The translations under genes and the position numbers were made by a program. A DNA stretch of 64,000 bases from Pseudoalteromonas marina (GTDB lineage Bacteria; Pseudomonadota; Gammaproteobacteria; Enterobacterales; Alteromonadaceae), in the NCBI RefSeq assembly GCF_000238335.3, contig NZ_AHCB03000005.1, forward strand, positions 1,612,001 to 1,676,000. Reading direction: 5' to 3'. Below are positions 55,621 through 64,000 of the stretch, in pieces (the stretch's first letter is position 1; each line of letters opens with the position of its first letter). Below the pieces are notes generated by a model. That model did no database searches. It was given only the letters and a program-made list of their open reading frames with translations, and was not told where the DNA came from.

Positions 55621-57189
55621 TTGATTTTTAGTCATATAACAACTACGCCGGGTGAAGTAACGAGTATTACGCAAACACGCGACTACATCAGTAGTCCACT
55701 TGCGCTCTACGCGGCACTTGATAAACCTAACTCACTGCTACTTGAATCGGCTGAAATTGATTCTAAAGACAGTGTAAAAAGTTTAATTTTAGTCGATTGC
55801 GCATTGCGCATTGTTTGCCAAGGCAAAACAGTCACGATTACAGCCCAGTCAAACAACGGCCACCAGCTGTTAAGTTACTTACAAGCTCATGTTAAAAACT
55901 GCAATGCAGAATTAAACGATACAAGCCTAACCCTAAATTACTTGAGTACAAGTAACGACATTGATGAAGCCAGTAAACTAGTGGCCGATAATGCATTTAG
56001 TGCCCTACGAACCTGTATTAACTCAATCAAAAGTACCACCGACAACCCTTTCTCTCTATTTTTAGGCGGTGTATTTGCCTACGACATGGTTGCTAACTTT
56101 GAACAGTTAAGTGATGTTCCCGATGGCGAGAACAGCTGTCCTGATTATGTATTTTATTTAGCTGAAACATTAGTTGTAATAGACCACCAAAAACAGACCA
56201 CCGAACTTATCGGTAACGTGTTTAACGGCCCAGACGTACACGCAAACTGCTTTGAAGTAGGCAAACAGCTAGAGCAGTTAAATAGCCTTTGCGATAACGC
56301 AGCCCAATACAGCGCCCCATTAAACAGAGGCGAATGTGAGGTGAGCGTAGACATAAGCGACAGCACCTATTGCGAACAAGTTATAAAACTTAAAAAGAAC
56401 ATTGTAGACGGGGATATTTTTCAGGTTGTTCCTTCTCGTACTTTCTCGCTGCCATGCCCTAACGCTTTACATGCGTATAGCCAATTAAAAGAACAAAACC
56501 CAAGCCCTTATATGTTTTACATGCGCGATGAGGACTTTGCTTTATTTGGCGCATCACCCGAATCAGCCCTTAAATACGATATTAATAACCAGCAGGTAGA
56601 AGTGTATCCAATTGCAGGAACGCGCCCTCGTGGTAAATTTGCTAATGGGCAAATAAACCCCGATTTAGATAGCCGTATTGAGCTTGAACTTAGAAACGAT
56701 CAAAAAGAACGTGCAGAACACCTAATGCTTGTTGACTTAGCCCGTAACGATGTAGCACGCATTAGTGTTGCAGGTACACGTCATGCCAAAGAGCTATTAA
56801 AAGTAGACCGTTATTCGCAAGTTATGCATTTAGTTTCACGTGTTGTTGGTACATTAAAACCAGAACTTGATGCACTTCACGCTTACCAAGCATGCATGAA
56901 CATGGGTACCTTAGTAGGCGCGCCTAAAGTTCGCGCAGCAGAATTAGTTCGCCAAACAGAAGGAAAACGACGTGGCAGTTACGGTGGCGCAGTAGGTTAT
57001 TTAACCGGTGATGGTGCAATGGACAGCTGTATTGTTATTCGCTCTGCCTTTGTTAAAAACAACATGGCTTATGTTCAAGCCGGTGCCGGGGTTGTATTTG
57101 ACTCAGACCCGCAATCTGAAGCTAACGAAACTCGCGCTAAAGCTCAAGCGGTTATTACCGCCATAAAATCAACTTTCGAGGCGGTATAA
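55621..57189 (+). CDS. trpE: Anthranilate synthase component I
   Basis: A 522-aa chorismate-utilising enzyme making anthranilate. LLLESAEIDS (about residue 39-48) is the tryptophan feedback site (LLES motif). The C-terminal catalytic domain has FQVVPSRTF, AGTRPRG, VDLARND and GGAVGYLTGDG. The start codon is TTG at 55621: GAGGGA lies 7 nt before it, and the N-terminus TTPGEVTSITQTRDY matches the family. First structural gene of trpEGDCFBA, behind two attenuators. Confidence 0.97.
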   Translation: MIFSHITTTPGEVTSITQTRDYISSPLALYAALDKPNSLLLESAEIDSKDSVKSLILVDCALRIVCQGKTVTITAQSNNGHQLLSYLQAHVKNCNAELNDTSLTLNYLSTSNDIDEASKLVADNAFSALRTCINSIKSTTDNPFSLFLGGVFAYDMVANFEQLSDVPDGENSCPDYVFYLAETLVVIDHQKQTTELIGNVFNGPDVHANCFEVGKQLEQLNSLCDNAAQYSAPLNRGECEVSVDISDSTYCEQVIKLKKNIVDGDIFQVVPSRTFSLPCPNALHAYSQLKEQNPSPYMFYMRDEDFALFGASPESALKYDINNQQVEVYPIAGTRPRGKFANGQINPDLDSRIELELRNDQKERAEHLMLVDLARNDVARISVAGTRHAKELLKVDRYSQVMHLVSRVVGTLKPELDALHAYQACMNMGTLVGAPKVRAAELVRQTEGKRRGSYGGAVGYLTGDGAMDSCIVIRSAFVKNNMAYVQAGAGVVFDSDPQSEANETRAKAQAVITAIKSTFEAV

Positions 57190-57190
57190 C

Positions 57191-57793
57191 ATGGGTGCAT
57201 CACAGCCAATCAAAATTTACTTTTTAGATAACTTTGACTCGTTTAGTTACAACTTGGTAGACGAACTAACTATGCTCGGTGGTGAGCTTGTTGTGTATAG
57301 AAATAACATAAGCGCCGATACTATTTTTAATAAAATGCGCCAAGAGCAAGGCCAAGTATTACTTGTACTTTCACCAGGCCCAGGCACACCAAGCGATGCT
57401 GGTTGCCTCATGGATCTTATTGCGCTGTGTAAAGGCCATTTCCCTATGCTGGGTATTTGTTTAGGTCAACAGGCGTTAACACAAAGTTATGGCGGAGTAA
57501 TCGGACATGCGGGTGAAACCGTACATGGTAAGTCGTCAATTATTGATCTAAGCACACACCCTGTGTTTGAAAATATGGGCGAGACAATGCCGGTGGCACG
57601 TTACCACTCATTAATGGCTACGCAAGTACCAGATAGCATAGAGGTAATAGCACAATACCAAGATATTCCTATGGCTATTTATCACCATGATGACGGTGCT
57701 CTGGGTTATCAGTTTCACCCTGAATCAATACTAACGCCCAACGGGGCTATGTTGCTGCAACAAAGTGTTGCTTACCTAACAAATAATAATTAA
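57191..57793 (+). CDS. trpG: Anthranilate synthase component II (glutamine amidotransferase)
   Basis: A 200-aa class I glutaminase giving ammonia to TrpE. LDNFDSFSYNLVDEL opens it; the catalytic Cys is in LGICLGQQ, the His-Glu pair in YQFHPES. It is separate from trpD, unlike the trpGD fusion of E. coli. Starts 1 nt after the trpE stop. Confidence 0.97.
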   Translation: MGASQPIKIYFLDNFDSFSYNLVDELTMLGGELVVYRNNISADTIFNKMRQEQGQVLLVLSPGPGTPSDAGCLMDLIALCKGHFPMLGICLGQQALTQSYGGVIGHAGETVHGKSSIIDLSTHPVFENMGETMPVARYHSLMATQVPDSIEVIAQYQDIPMAIYHHDDGALGYQFHPESILTPNGAMLLQQSVAYLTNNN

Positions 57794-57802
57794 GAGGACG
57801 TT

Positions 57803-58840
57803 ATGAGTACACATTTAACCAACGTACTTAATGTTCAACACGCCATTGAGCAACTTACGATTAAGCAATCACTCAGTTATAGCCAATCAAAAGCGCTATT
57901 TAATGAAATTATGCAAGGTAACATGAGCGATATTGAGCTAACAGCTTTGCTTATTAGTCTTAAAATGAAAGGTGAAGTGAGTGATGAAATAGCGGGAGCT
58001 GCGGCATCTATGCGTGAAAACGCAGTGGCTTTTAATACTACTTGCTCACAACTTGCAGATAGTTGTGGCACCGGTGGCGATGGGTCAAATACTATTAATA
58101 TCAGCACCACTGCCGCTATTGTCGCAGCTGCAGCGGGTATTAACATGGTAAAACATGGCAACCGCAGTGTGTCGAGTAACTCAGGCTCTGCCGACTTACT
58201 CAAAGCTCTTGGTATTAATATAGATATAAGCCCAGAACAAGCAGCAAAATGCCTTGAGCAAACACACTTTACATTTTTGTTTGCACCTCATTATCACAGC
58301 GGTGTGCGCCATGCGATGGGTGTGCGTACTGCACTTAAAACACGAACTATTTTTAATATTCTAGGCCCCCTTGCTAACCCTGCGGCACCTGATGTGCAAT
58401 TATTGGGGGTTTACGACGAGTCGCTATGTATGCCTATGGCGCAAACGCTTAAAACATTAGGCACACAACGCGCAATGATCGTACACGGTTCAGGCACTGA
58501 CGAAATTGCTCTTCATGGGCCTACGCATGTTGTTGAATTAAACAACGGTGAAATAACCCAGTACACGCTCAACCCAAGCGATTTTGGCCTTGCAAACTAT
58601 TCACTTGAACAACTAGCAGGTGAAGGCCCACAATATAACGCTGATGCAAGCGTTGCTATTTTACAAGGCAAAGGCACTGATGCGCACAACGCCGCTATTG
58701 TGGTAAATGTTGCTGCTCTTTTATATCTAACAGGTAAAGCCGATTCACTTAAAGATGGCGCACAACAAGTACACTCACTTTTAAGTTCAGGCAAAGCCAT
58801 GGACACATTAAATGCAATTATTGAGGTAAGTCATGGCTAA
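57803..58840 (+). CDS. trpD: Anthranilate phosphoribosyltransferase
   Basis: A 345-aa class III phosphoribosyltransferase adding phosphoribose to anthranilate. DSCGTGGDG is the PRPP-binding site, KHGNRSVSSNSGSADLLKALG follows, and FAPHYHSGVRHAMGVRTALKTRTIFNILGPLANP shapes the anthranilate tunnel. AGAGGA precedes the ATG. Overlaps trpCF by 8 nt. Confidence 0.97.
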   Translation: MSTHLTNVLNVQHAIEQLTIKQSLSYSQSKALFNEIMQGNMSDIELTALLISLKMKGEVSDEIAGAAASMRENAVAFNTTCSQLADSCGTGGDGSNTINISTTAAIVAAAAGINMVKHGNRSVSSNSGSADLLKALGINIDISPEQAAKCLEQTHFTFLFAPHYHSGVRHAMGVRTALKTRTIFNILGPLANPAAPDVQLLGVYDESLCMPMAQTLKTLGTQRAMIVHGSGTDEIALHGPTHVVELNNGEITQYTLNPSDFGLANYSLEQLAGEGPQYNADASVAILQGKGTDAHNAAIVVNVAALLYLTGKADSLKDGAQQVHSLLSSGKAMDTLNAIIEVSHG

Positions 58841-60197
58841 TGTATTAGACAAAATTGTTGCTGATAAAAAGCTAGAATTAATTGAACGAAAAGCCGCTCG
58901 CCCGCTTAAAAGTTTTAAAGATCAAGCGGTGCCAACCAGTCGTGATTTTTATAAAGCATTGGCGGCACCCGGTACGCAATTTATTTTAGAATGTAAAAAA
59001 GCGTCCCCTTCTAAGGGGTTAATAAGAGAACCTTTTGATTTAACTGAAATCACTGCAGCTTACAAAAAATATGCAAGCTGCATGAGCGTACTCACCGATA
59101 CTAAATACTTTCAAGGTAGCTTTGACTACCTAGAGTTTGTACGTAGCCAAGTTGATCAGCCACTTATTTGTAAAGACTTTTTCATAGATGAGTATCAGGT
59201 TTATATGGCTCGTATTTATGGTGGCGATGCTATCTTACTTATGCTTTCGGTACTTAATGATGAAGAATACACAGCACTGCATAAGGTCGCTGATTCACTT
59301 AATATGGCGGTGCTAACCGAGGTAAGTAACGAAGAAGAAGTACACCGAGCACTTAACCTAAATGCTAAAATTATTGGTATTAATAACCGTGATTTACGTG
59401 ACTTGAGTACCGATTTAGCTACTACTGAAAAACTACGTAAATTAATACCTGAAGATAAAGTTGTTATTTCTGAGTCAGGTATCTATACCCATCAAGATGT
59501 TAAACGCTTAGCACCGCTGTGCGATGGCTTTTTAATTGGTAGCTCGCTGATGGCCGAAGCTGATTTAGAACAAGCATGTCGCCGGGTTATTTTTGGGGAA
59601 AATAAAGTATGTGGACTTACTCGCAGCCAAGATGCGCAAGCTGCGTATAATGCGGGTGCTGTATATGGCGGTTTAATTTTTCATCCTAAGTCTCCACGTT
59701 GTGTTGATTTAGATTGCGCCCAAGCCATAACGCAATCAGCTCCCCTCAAATTTGTGGGTGTTTTTGTTAATGAGTCAACAGAGAAAGTTGCTCACGCCGC
59801 AAGTGTGTTAAAATTAGCGGCAGTTCAATTACATGGCCAAGAAAGTGACGATTACATTAAAGCGTTGCGTACACAGTTACCTAGCAATTGTGAAATTTGG
59901 AAAGCACAAGCAATTAAAGATGCGCTACCTACTCCTGTAAATGGCGTTGACCGCCACTTGTACGATACTCACAGTGATAAACAAGCTGGTGGAACAGGAA
60001 AAGTATTTGATTGGTCGCTTCTTCGCGATGCAACAACACCGTTTATGCTAGCTGGTGGCTTAAATCCAGACAATATTAAAGACGCGCTTTATCAAGGTGC
60101 CTTAGGCCTTGACTTAAATTCTGGGGTTGAAGACGCTCCGGGCAAAAAGTGCCCAAACAAATTACATCATGCTTTTACAAGTATCAGAAATTATTGA
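58833..60197 (+). CDS. trpCF: Bifunctional indole-3-glycerol-phosphate synthase / PRA isomerase
   Basis: A 454-aa fusion of TrpC (residues about 1-255) and TrpF (about 256-454), as in E. coli. IGPS signature: [15 protein letters not shown] and [14 protein letters not shown] signature: [19 protein letters not shown] with the catalytic Cys, and [15 protein letters not shown] at the end. Overlaps trpD by 8 nt; TrpC and TrpF catalyse consecutive-but-reversed steps of the pathway. Confidence 0.97.
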   Translation: MANVLDKIVADKKLELIERKAARPLKSFKDQAVPTSRDFYKALAAPGTQFILECKKASPSKGLIREPFDLTEITAAYKKYASCMSVLTDTKYFQGSFDYLEFVRSQVDQPLICKDFFIDEYQVYMARIYGGDAILLMLSVLNDEEYTALHKVADSLNMAVLTEVSNEEEVHRALNLNAKIIGINNRDLRDLSTDLATTEKLRKLIPEDKVVISESGIYTHQDVKRLAPLCDGFLIGSSLMAEADLEQACRRVIFGENKVCGLTRSQDAQAAYNAGAVYGGLIFHPKSPRCVDLDCAQAITQSAPLKFVGVFVNESTEKVAHAASVLKLAAVQLHGQESDDYIKALRTQLPSNCEIWKAQAIKDALPTPVNGVDRHLYDTHSDKQAGGTGKVFDWSLLRDATTPFMLAGGLNPDNIKDALYQGALGLDLNSGVEDAPGKKCPNKLHHAFTSIRNY

Positions 60198-60204
60198 GGT
60201 TAAA

Positions 60205-61389
60205 ATGCAAAATCCAGCTTATTTTGGCGAGTTTGGCGGTATGTTTGTACCCGAGTTGCTTGTCCCTGCACTTAAGCAGTTAGAAAACGAATTTAACAAA
60301 GCGCAAAAAGATCCTGAGTTTCAGGCAGAACTTAGCAAATTATTAAACGAGTATGCGGGTCGCCCTACGCCTCTTACTTTAACGCGTAATTTAGTTAAAA
60401 ACCCAAAGGTTAAACTTTACTTAAAGCGTGAAGATCTACTTCATGGTGGTGCACACAAAACAAACCAAGTGCTTGGCCAAGCGTTATTAACAAAACGTAT
60501 GGGTAAAAAAGAAGTGATTGCTGAAACCGGCGCAGGTCAGCATGGTGTCGCTACTGCTTTAGCATGCGCACTTTTAGGTTTAAAATGCCGTATATACATG
60601 GGCGCGAAAGACGTTGAACGCCAACAACCTAATGTATTTAGAATGAAATTAATGGGCGCAGAAGTTATTCCTGTTACAGCGGGTTCTGGCACATTAAAAG
60701 ATGCCGTAAACGAAGCGCTACGTGACTGGTCAGCTAACTACCAAGAAGCACACTACTTACTAGGAACTGCGGCGGGCCCTCACCCATTCCCAACAATTGT
60801 TCGCGAATACCAAAAAGTAATTGGTGAAGAAGCCAAGCAACAAGTGCTTGAAGCTGAAGGTCGCTTACCAGACGCCGTTATAGCTTGCGTGGGTGGTGGG
60901 TCAAACGCTATTGGTATGTTTACCGATTTTATTGACGAGCCTAGCGTAAAGCTAATTGGTGTTGAGCCAGCAGGTAAAGGCTTAGATACCCACGAACACG
61001 GCGCCACTATTTGTAAGGGTACTAAAGGTATACTACACGGTACATACACTTACATTATGCAAAACGATGATGGCCAAATTGAAGAATCATACTCTGTATC
61101 AGCAGGTCTAGATTACCCAGCGGTAGGCCCACAGCATGCATTTTTACATGAAACTGGCCGTGCACAATATGTAGGTATCAGTGACACTGAGGCACTTGAC
61201 GCATTTCAGTCATTAGCTAAAAACGAAGGTATTATTCCCGCTCTGGAGTCAAGCCATGCTTTAGCCTACGCGCTAAAATATGCAGAAGAGCAGACGCAAG
61301 ACAGTGTAATCGTAATTAATTTAAGTGGCCGTGGCGATAAAGATTTAGCACATGTACACAAAGTATTATCTGAAGGAGGCCAGCTATGA
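60205..61389 (+). CDS. trpB: Tryptophan synthase beta chain
   Basis: A 394-aa PLP enzyme joining indole and serine. The PLP Lys is in [16 protein letters not shown], the phosphate loop is [12 protein letters not shown], and [10 protein letters not shown] ends it. The start is the ATG at 60205 (GAGG 5 nt before); the frame is open upstream inside trpCF. Overlaps trpA by 4 nt. Confidence 0.98.
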   Translation: MQNPAYFGEFGGMFVPELLVPALKQLENEFNKAQKDPEFQAELSKLLNEYAGRPTPLTLTRNLVKNPKVKLYLKREDLLHGGAHKTNQVLGQALLTKRMGKKEVIAETGAGQHGVATALACALLGLKCRIYMGAKDVERQQPNVFRMKLMGAEVIPVTAGSGTLKDAVNEALRDWSANYQEAHYLLGTAAGPHPFPTIVREYQKVIGEEAKQQVLEAEGRLPDAVIACVGGGSNAIGMFTDFIDEPSVKLIGVEPAGKGLDTHEHGATICKGTKGILHGTYTYIMQNDDGQIEESYSVSAGLDYPAVGPQHAFLHETGRAQYVGISDTEALDAFQSLAKNEGIIPALESSHALAYALKYAEEQTQDSVIVINLSGRGDKDLAHVHKVLSEGGQL

Positions 61390-62207
61390 GCCAAGTTAAG
61401 ACGGACCGTTATGGCGCTATGTTTACTGCACTTAATGAGAAAAATCAAGGTGCGTTTGTTCCCTTTGTGACTATTGGCGATCCAGGTAAAGAGCAGAGCA
61501 TTGCTATCATTAAAAGCTTAATTGATGGTGGTGCTGACGGACTAGAGCTGGGTATCCCCTTTTCAGATCCAATAGCCGATGGCCCTGTTATCCAAGCCGC
61601 TAATATTCGTGCGCTTGATGTGAATATTAACACCCAAGATTGCTTTGACATTATTAAAGAAATTCGTGAATACAATGCAGATATTCCAATTGGTTTATTA
61701 TTATATTCAAACTTAGTGTTTAAACGTGGCTTAGAAGCGTTTTACAAAGATGCAAAAGCCGTAGGGGTAGACTCTATTTTGGTAGCGGATGTTCCTTTGC
61801 ATGAATCTAAAATGTTTAGAAAGGCTGCAATGGACAATGGGGTTGACCCAATATTTATTGCAACACCTAATGCAGATGACGACACTCTTCGCCAGTGTGC
61901 TTCATATGGACGAGGTTATACTTATTTACTTTCACGTGCAGGCGTAACAGGTACTGATACCAAAGCACAAATGCCCGCTGGTAATATTGTAAATAAATTA
62001 AAAGAGTATCATGCAGCCCCTGCTCTACTAGGCTTTGGTATTTCAACGCCAGACGATGTTAAATCAGCATTAAATGCAGGTGCAGCCGGGGCCATTTCAG
62101 GCTCTGCGGTGGTAAAGATTATTGAAGCCAATCTTGATGATTTAGATGCAATGACAGCACAACTAAAAACGTTTGTTAGCAACATGAAAGCCGCTACAGA
62201 GCTTTAA
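61386..62207 (+). CDS. trpA: Tryptophan synthase alpha chain
   Basis: A 273-aa TIM-barrel lyase that splits indole-3-glycerol phosphate. The catalytic Glu is in [22 protein letters not shown], the second Asp in the same stretch; [11 protein letters not shown] and [31 protein letters not shown] complete the phosphate site. Starts in a 4-nt ATGA overlap with trpB; last gene of the operon. Confidence 0.98.
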   Translation: MSQVKTDRYGAMFTALNEKNQGAFVPFVTIGDPGKEQSIAIIKSLIDGGADGLELGIPFSDPIADGPVIQAANIRALDVNINTQDCFDIIKEIREYNADIPIGLLLYSNLVFKRGLEAFYKDAKAVGVDSILVADVPLHESKMFRKAAMDNGVDPIFIATPNADDDTLRQCASYGRGYTYLLSRAGVTGTDTKAQMPAGNIVNKLKEYHAAPALLGFGISTPDDVKSALNAGAAGAISGSAVVKIIEANLDDLDAMTAQLKTFVSNMKAATEL

Positions 62208-62230
62208 TTAAACTCAGGTTTAAACACATA

Positions 62231-62255
62231 AAAAGGGCATTTAAATGCCCTTTTT
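62231..62255. terminator. Terminator of the trp operon (bidirectional)
   Basis: AAAAGGGCAT / ATGCCCTTTT with TTAA loop and T-runs, shared with the convergent PfpI-type gene. Confidence 0.9.
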
Positions 62256-62267
62256 CATTATTAAAAT

Positions 62268-62846
62268 TTAGTGTGCTTTATGCTTCCCTTCTAGCACTTC
62301 TTCAATAAATTTAGCATTAAAAGCATCTAAATCTTCTGGGCTGCGGCTGGTTACTAAACCTCTGTCTACACACACCTCCTCATTTACCCAGTTTGCGCCT
62401 GCATTCATTAAATCGCTTTTAATACTTGGGAAAGAAGTGATTGTGCGGTCACGTAACTTGTTAATTTCAGCCAGTAACCATGGTGCATGGCAAATTGCAG
62501 CAACTGGTTTGTTTTTTTCTGCACCAAAAAAGCCGTCTATAAAGGCTTTTGCGTGTTTGTCTTGACGAAGGCTGTCTGGATTAAATAACCCACCGGGTAA
62601 CATTAATGCATCGTAATCAGCTGAGTTTGTATTGGTGACGAGTTTATCTACTGATACTTTTTCGCCCCATTTATCTTCATTCCACCCAGTTATTTGACCT
62701 TCTTTGATAGAGACGATCTCTATTTCTGCACCCGCATTTAATAATGCATCGCGAGGAGAAAACAATTCACTTTGTTCAAAACCGTCAGTGGCTAAAATGG
62801 CAATTTTTTTACCTTTTAGTGGCGTACGCGATTGTAATGTATTCAT
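62268..62846 (-). CDS. DJ-1/PfpI family protein
   Basis: A 192-aa class I amidotransferase-like protein. The nucleophile is Cys119 in AAICHAPWLL, with the Glu of GFEQSEL (residue 24) near it. The protein resembles the PfpI/YhbO group, linked to stress resistance, deglycase or chaperone activity that is still debated. AAGGAGAG lies before the ATG. Single gene. Confidence 0.88.
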   Translation of the reverse strand: MNTLQSRTPLKGKKIAILATDGFEQSELFSPRDALLNAGAEIEIVSIKEGQITGWNEDKWGEKVSVDKLVTNTNSADYDALMLPGGLFNPDSLRQDKHAKAFIDGFFGAEKNKPVAAICHAPWLLAEINKLRDRTITSFPSIKSDLMNAGANWVNEEVCVDRGLVTSRSPEDLDAFNAKFIEEVLEGKHKAH

Positions 62847-63053
62847 TTGGCTCTCCTTATAAATTAATTAAGTGTTTAACGCACTAAACAATAAGCAGGA
62901 CGGATGCCAGATTTAAATTATTGAAAATTATATTAAATTTTAATTTATAATATAACCCCATGTAAATTATTTATAATTAATGAATAATCTACATGAAGTT
63001 AAAAGAGCGTTGTTCTAGATAGTACAAATAAAAAGGTAAGTAGAAGTGAAGTA

Positions 63054-63323
63054 TTAAAGGCGATCTTTAAGTGCTTTAGCTGGTTTAAAAACGGCCTTGT
63101 TAGCCCCTTCTATTTCGATTGTCTCACCCGTTTGTGGATTGCGCCCAGTGCGTGCCGGATAATAGCTAAGTGCAAACGTACCAAATCCATTAATTTGCAC
63201 CTGATCACCTTCAGATAACGATTTAGTAATCACTTTTTGAATACTTGTAAGAGCGGCTTGTGAATCTTTTTTAGTAAGTTCACTGTGTTTTGCCATTTCG
63301 GCAATAAGTTGAGTTTTGTTCAT
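63054..63323 (-). CDS. HU-family nucleoid DNA-binding protein
   Basis: An 89-aa histone-like protein. MNKTQLIAEMAKHSELTKKDSQAAL and INGFGTFALSYYPARTGRNPQTGE are the HU/IHF signatures; the arm Pro is within GRNPQTGE. It is closer to HU than IHF, but alpha/beta subunit type is not decidable. AGGAG lies before the ATG. Stands alone. Confidence 0.93.
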   Translation of the reverse strand: MNKTQLIAEMAKHSELTKKDSQAALTSIQKVITKSLSEGDQVQINGFGTFALSYYPARTGRNPQTGETIEIEGANKAVFKPAKALKDRL

Positions 63324-63494
63324 ATAAGGCTCCTAAATACACGTAAACAATGAATACGTTTAGCGTGGGAATATAATGATGAATAAATAAAGCCACGCAG
63401 GCTAAGGCTTACAGGGCTTTAAGTCAACCTTGTAGTTACCAAGTGTTATGTGGTAAAAACGCTGTAATTTATTTTTGTATAATTTAGGTAGTAT

Positions 63495-64000
63495 ATGCAC
63501 GCATTAATTGAATACATTCCACTTATACTGTTTTTTGCAGTGTTTAAGCTTGTAGATATTTACTGGGCAACGGCTTTATTAATTGCAACATCGCTTATTC
63601 AAGTCATATTTAGCTATTACAAACATGGGAAAGTACCGACCCGCCAGTGGATCTTCTTTTCTATTGCCGCCGTGTTTGGCACCTTAACGCTTGTGTTTCA
63701 TGATGAGCAATTTGTAAAGTGGAAAGCCACTATTATATACGCGGGTTTCAGCATTATGCTGCTTGTGAGTCGTTACATACTCAATAAAAACTTAGTAAAA
63801 AAGGCACTAACCGCTATTTTAGAAAACGCAAATGACACAGATAAAAAAATAACCGTGCCAGAGCCATTATGGGATAAATTAAACTTAATGTGGGTAGCTA
63901 TTACCGCCGGTATTGCAGCACTTAACATATACATAGCATATAACTTTTCACTCGACTTTTGGGTAAACTTTAAAGTCTTTGGCTTGATGGCTATTACATT
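63495..64000 (+). CDS. yciB: YciB septation-type inner-membrane protein (3' truncated by window edge)
   Basis: ATG at 63495, 168 codons to the window end without a stop. The product begins MHALIEYIPLILFFAVFKL and has RQWIFFSIAAVFGTLTLVFHDEQFVKWKATI, typical of YciB/IspA (intracellular septation protein A). About five hydrophobic segments are seen. AGGT precedes the ATG. In E. coli yciB lies beside the trp region as well. Confidence 0.92.
   Translation, partial: MHALIEYIPLILFFAVFKLVDIYWATALLIATSLIQVIFSYYKHGKVPTRQWIFFSIAAVFGTLTLVFHDEQFVKWKATIIYAGFSIMLLVSRYILNKNLVKKALTAILENANDTDKKITVPEPLWDKLNLMWVAITAGIAALNIYIAYNFSLDFWVNFKVFGLMAIT

Noticed and set aside
1..64000. Search for CRISPR arrays, transposases, prophage genes, tRNA and rRNA
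   Set aside because: No regularly spaced direct repeats, no integrase or transposase motifs, and no tRNA-like cloverleaf were seen by reading; a tool-based scan could still find a tRNA.

Overview
The window looks like chromosome of a marine gammaproteobacterium of the Alteromonadales, most likely Pseudoalteromonas. The evidence is the low G+C content, the protein sequences (close relatives of E. coli YciK, RluB, Rnm, XthA, AlaA and AceK), and family members typical of that order (DUF2999, DUF3718, CLCA_X, VolA-like lipase, Ig-repeat lipoprotein). The genus is inferred from protein character, not from a database search. I saw no transposase, integrase, prophage, CRISPR array, tRNA or rRNA gene. 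This is core chromosome with a few lineage-specific genes.

Layout. 0.4-3.2 kb: a GH13 alpha-glucosidase behind a LacI-type palindrome, a YqhA-like membrane protein and a small secreted protein. 3.3-17.3 kb: topA, an Ig-repeat lipoprotein, a dicarboxylate/amino-acid symporter, sohB, a VolA-like lipase, yciK, rluB and scpB. 17.4-21.6 kb: an EF-hand lipoprotein, a DUF3718 protein, xthA, a CbiM-like membrane protein, rlmA and yfbV. 21.8-25.2 kb: ackA-pta. 25.4-28.5 kb: an operon of an ACT-domain protein, a degenerate EIIA-Glc domain, yffB, dapE and an M15 peptidase. 29.7-32.6 kb: a lipoprotein/LpoB envelope operon. 32.6-43.3 kb: alaA, Hpt, a DTW-domain enzyme, a CLCA_X zincin-like protein, dcd, apbC, metG, eda, a short lepB, a fasciclin protein, DUF2999 and a quinone oxidoreductase. 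43.4-48.5 kb: aceK, a LysR regulator, an unknown 145-aa gene and a variant icd. 48.6-52.7 kb: a gluzincin peptidase, a small hydrolase, an unlisted 55-aa ORF, a solute-binding protein and yceJ-yceI. 52.9-62.2 kb: scpA-yciO-rnm divergent from a complete trpEGDCFBA operon. 62.3-64 kb: a PfpI/DJ-1 protein, HU and a truncated yciB.

The most striking feature is the trp leader region (55.26-55.62 kb). It holds two complete transcription attenuators in series. Each has its own leader peptide with three consecutive Trp codons, a 1:2 pause hairpin, a 2:3 antiterminator and a 3:4 terminator. Two serial tests of Trp-tRNA charging should give steeper repression than one, or the first could act as a separate small RNA.

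Other points of interest are an EIIA-Glc-like protein that has lost both phosphotransfer histidines, an isocitrate dehydrogenase whose cofactor pocket carries NAD-type residues but keeps the AceK target serine, and a 16/17-identical T-N11-A motif at the LysR start codon and before the unknown gene. In addition, scpA and scpB lie about 35 kb apart inside what is normally one conserved topA-sohB-yciK-rluB-scpB-scpA-yciO-rnm-trp neighbourhood.
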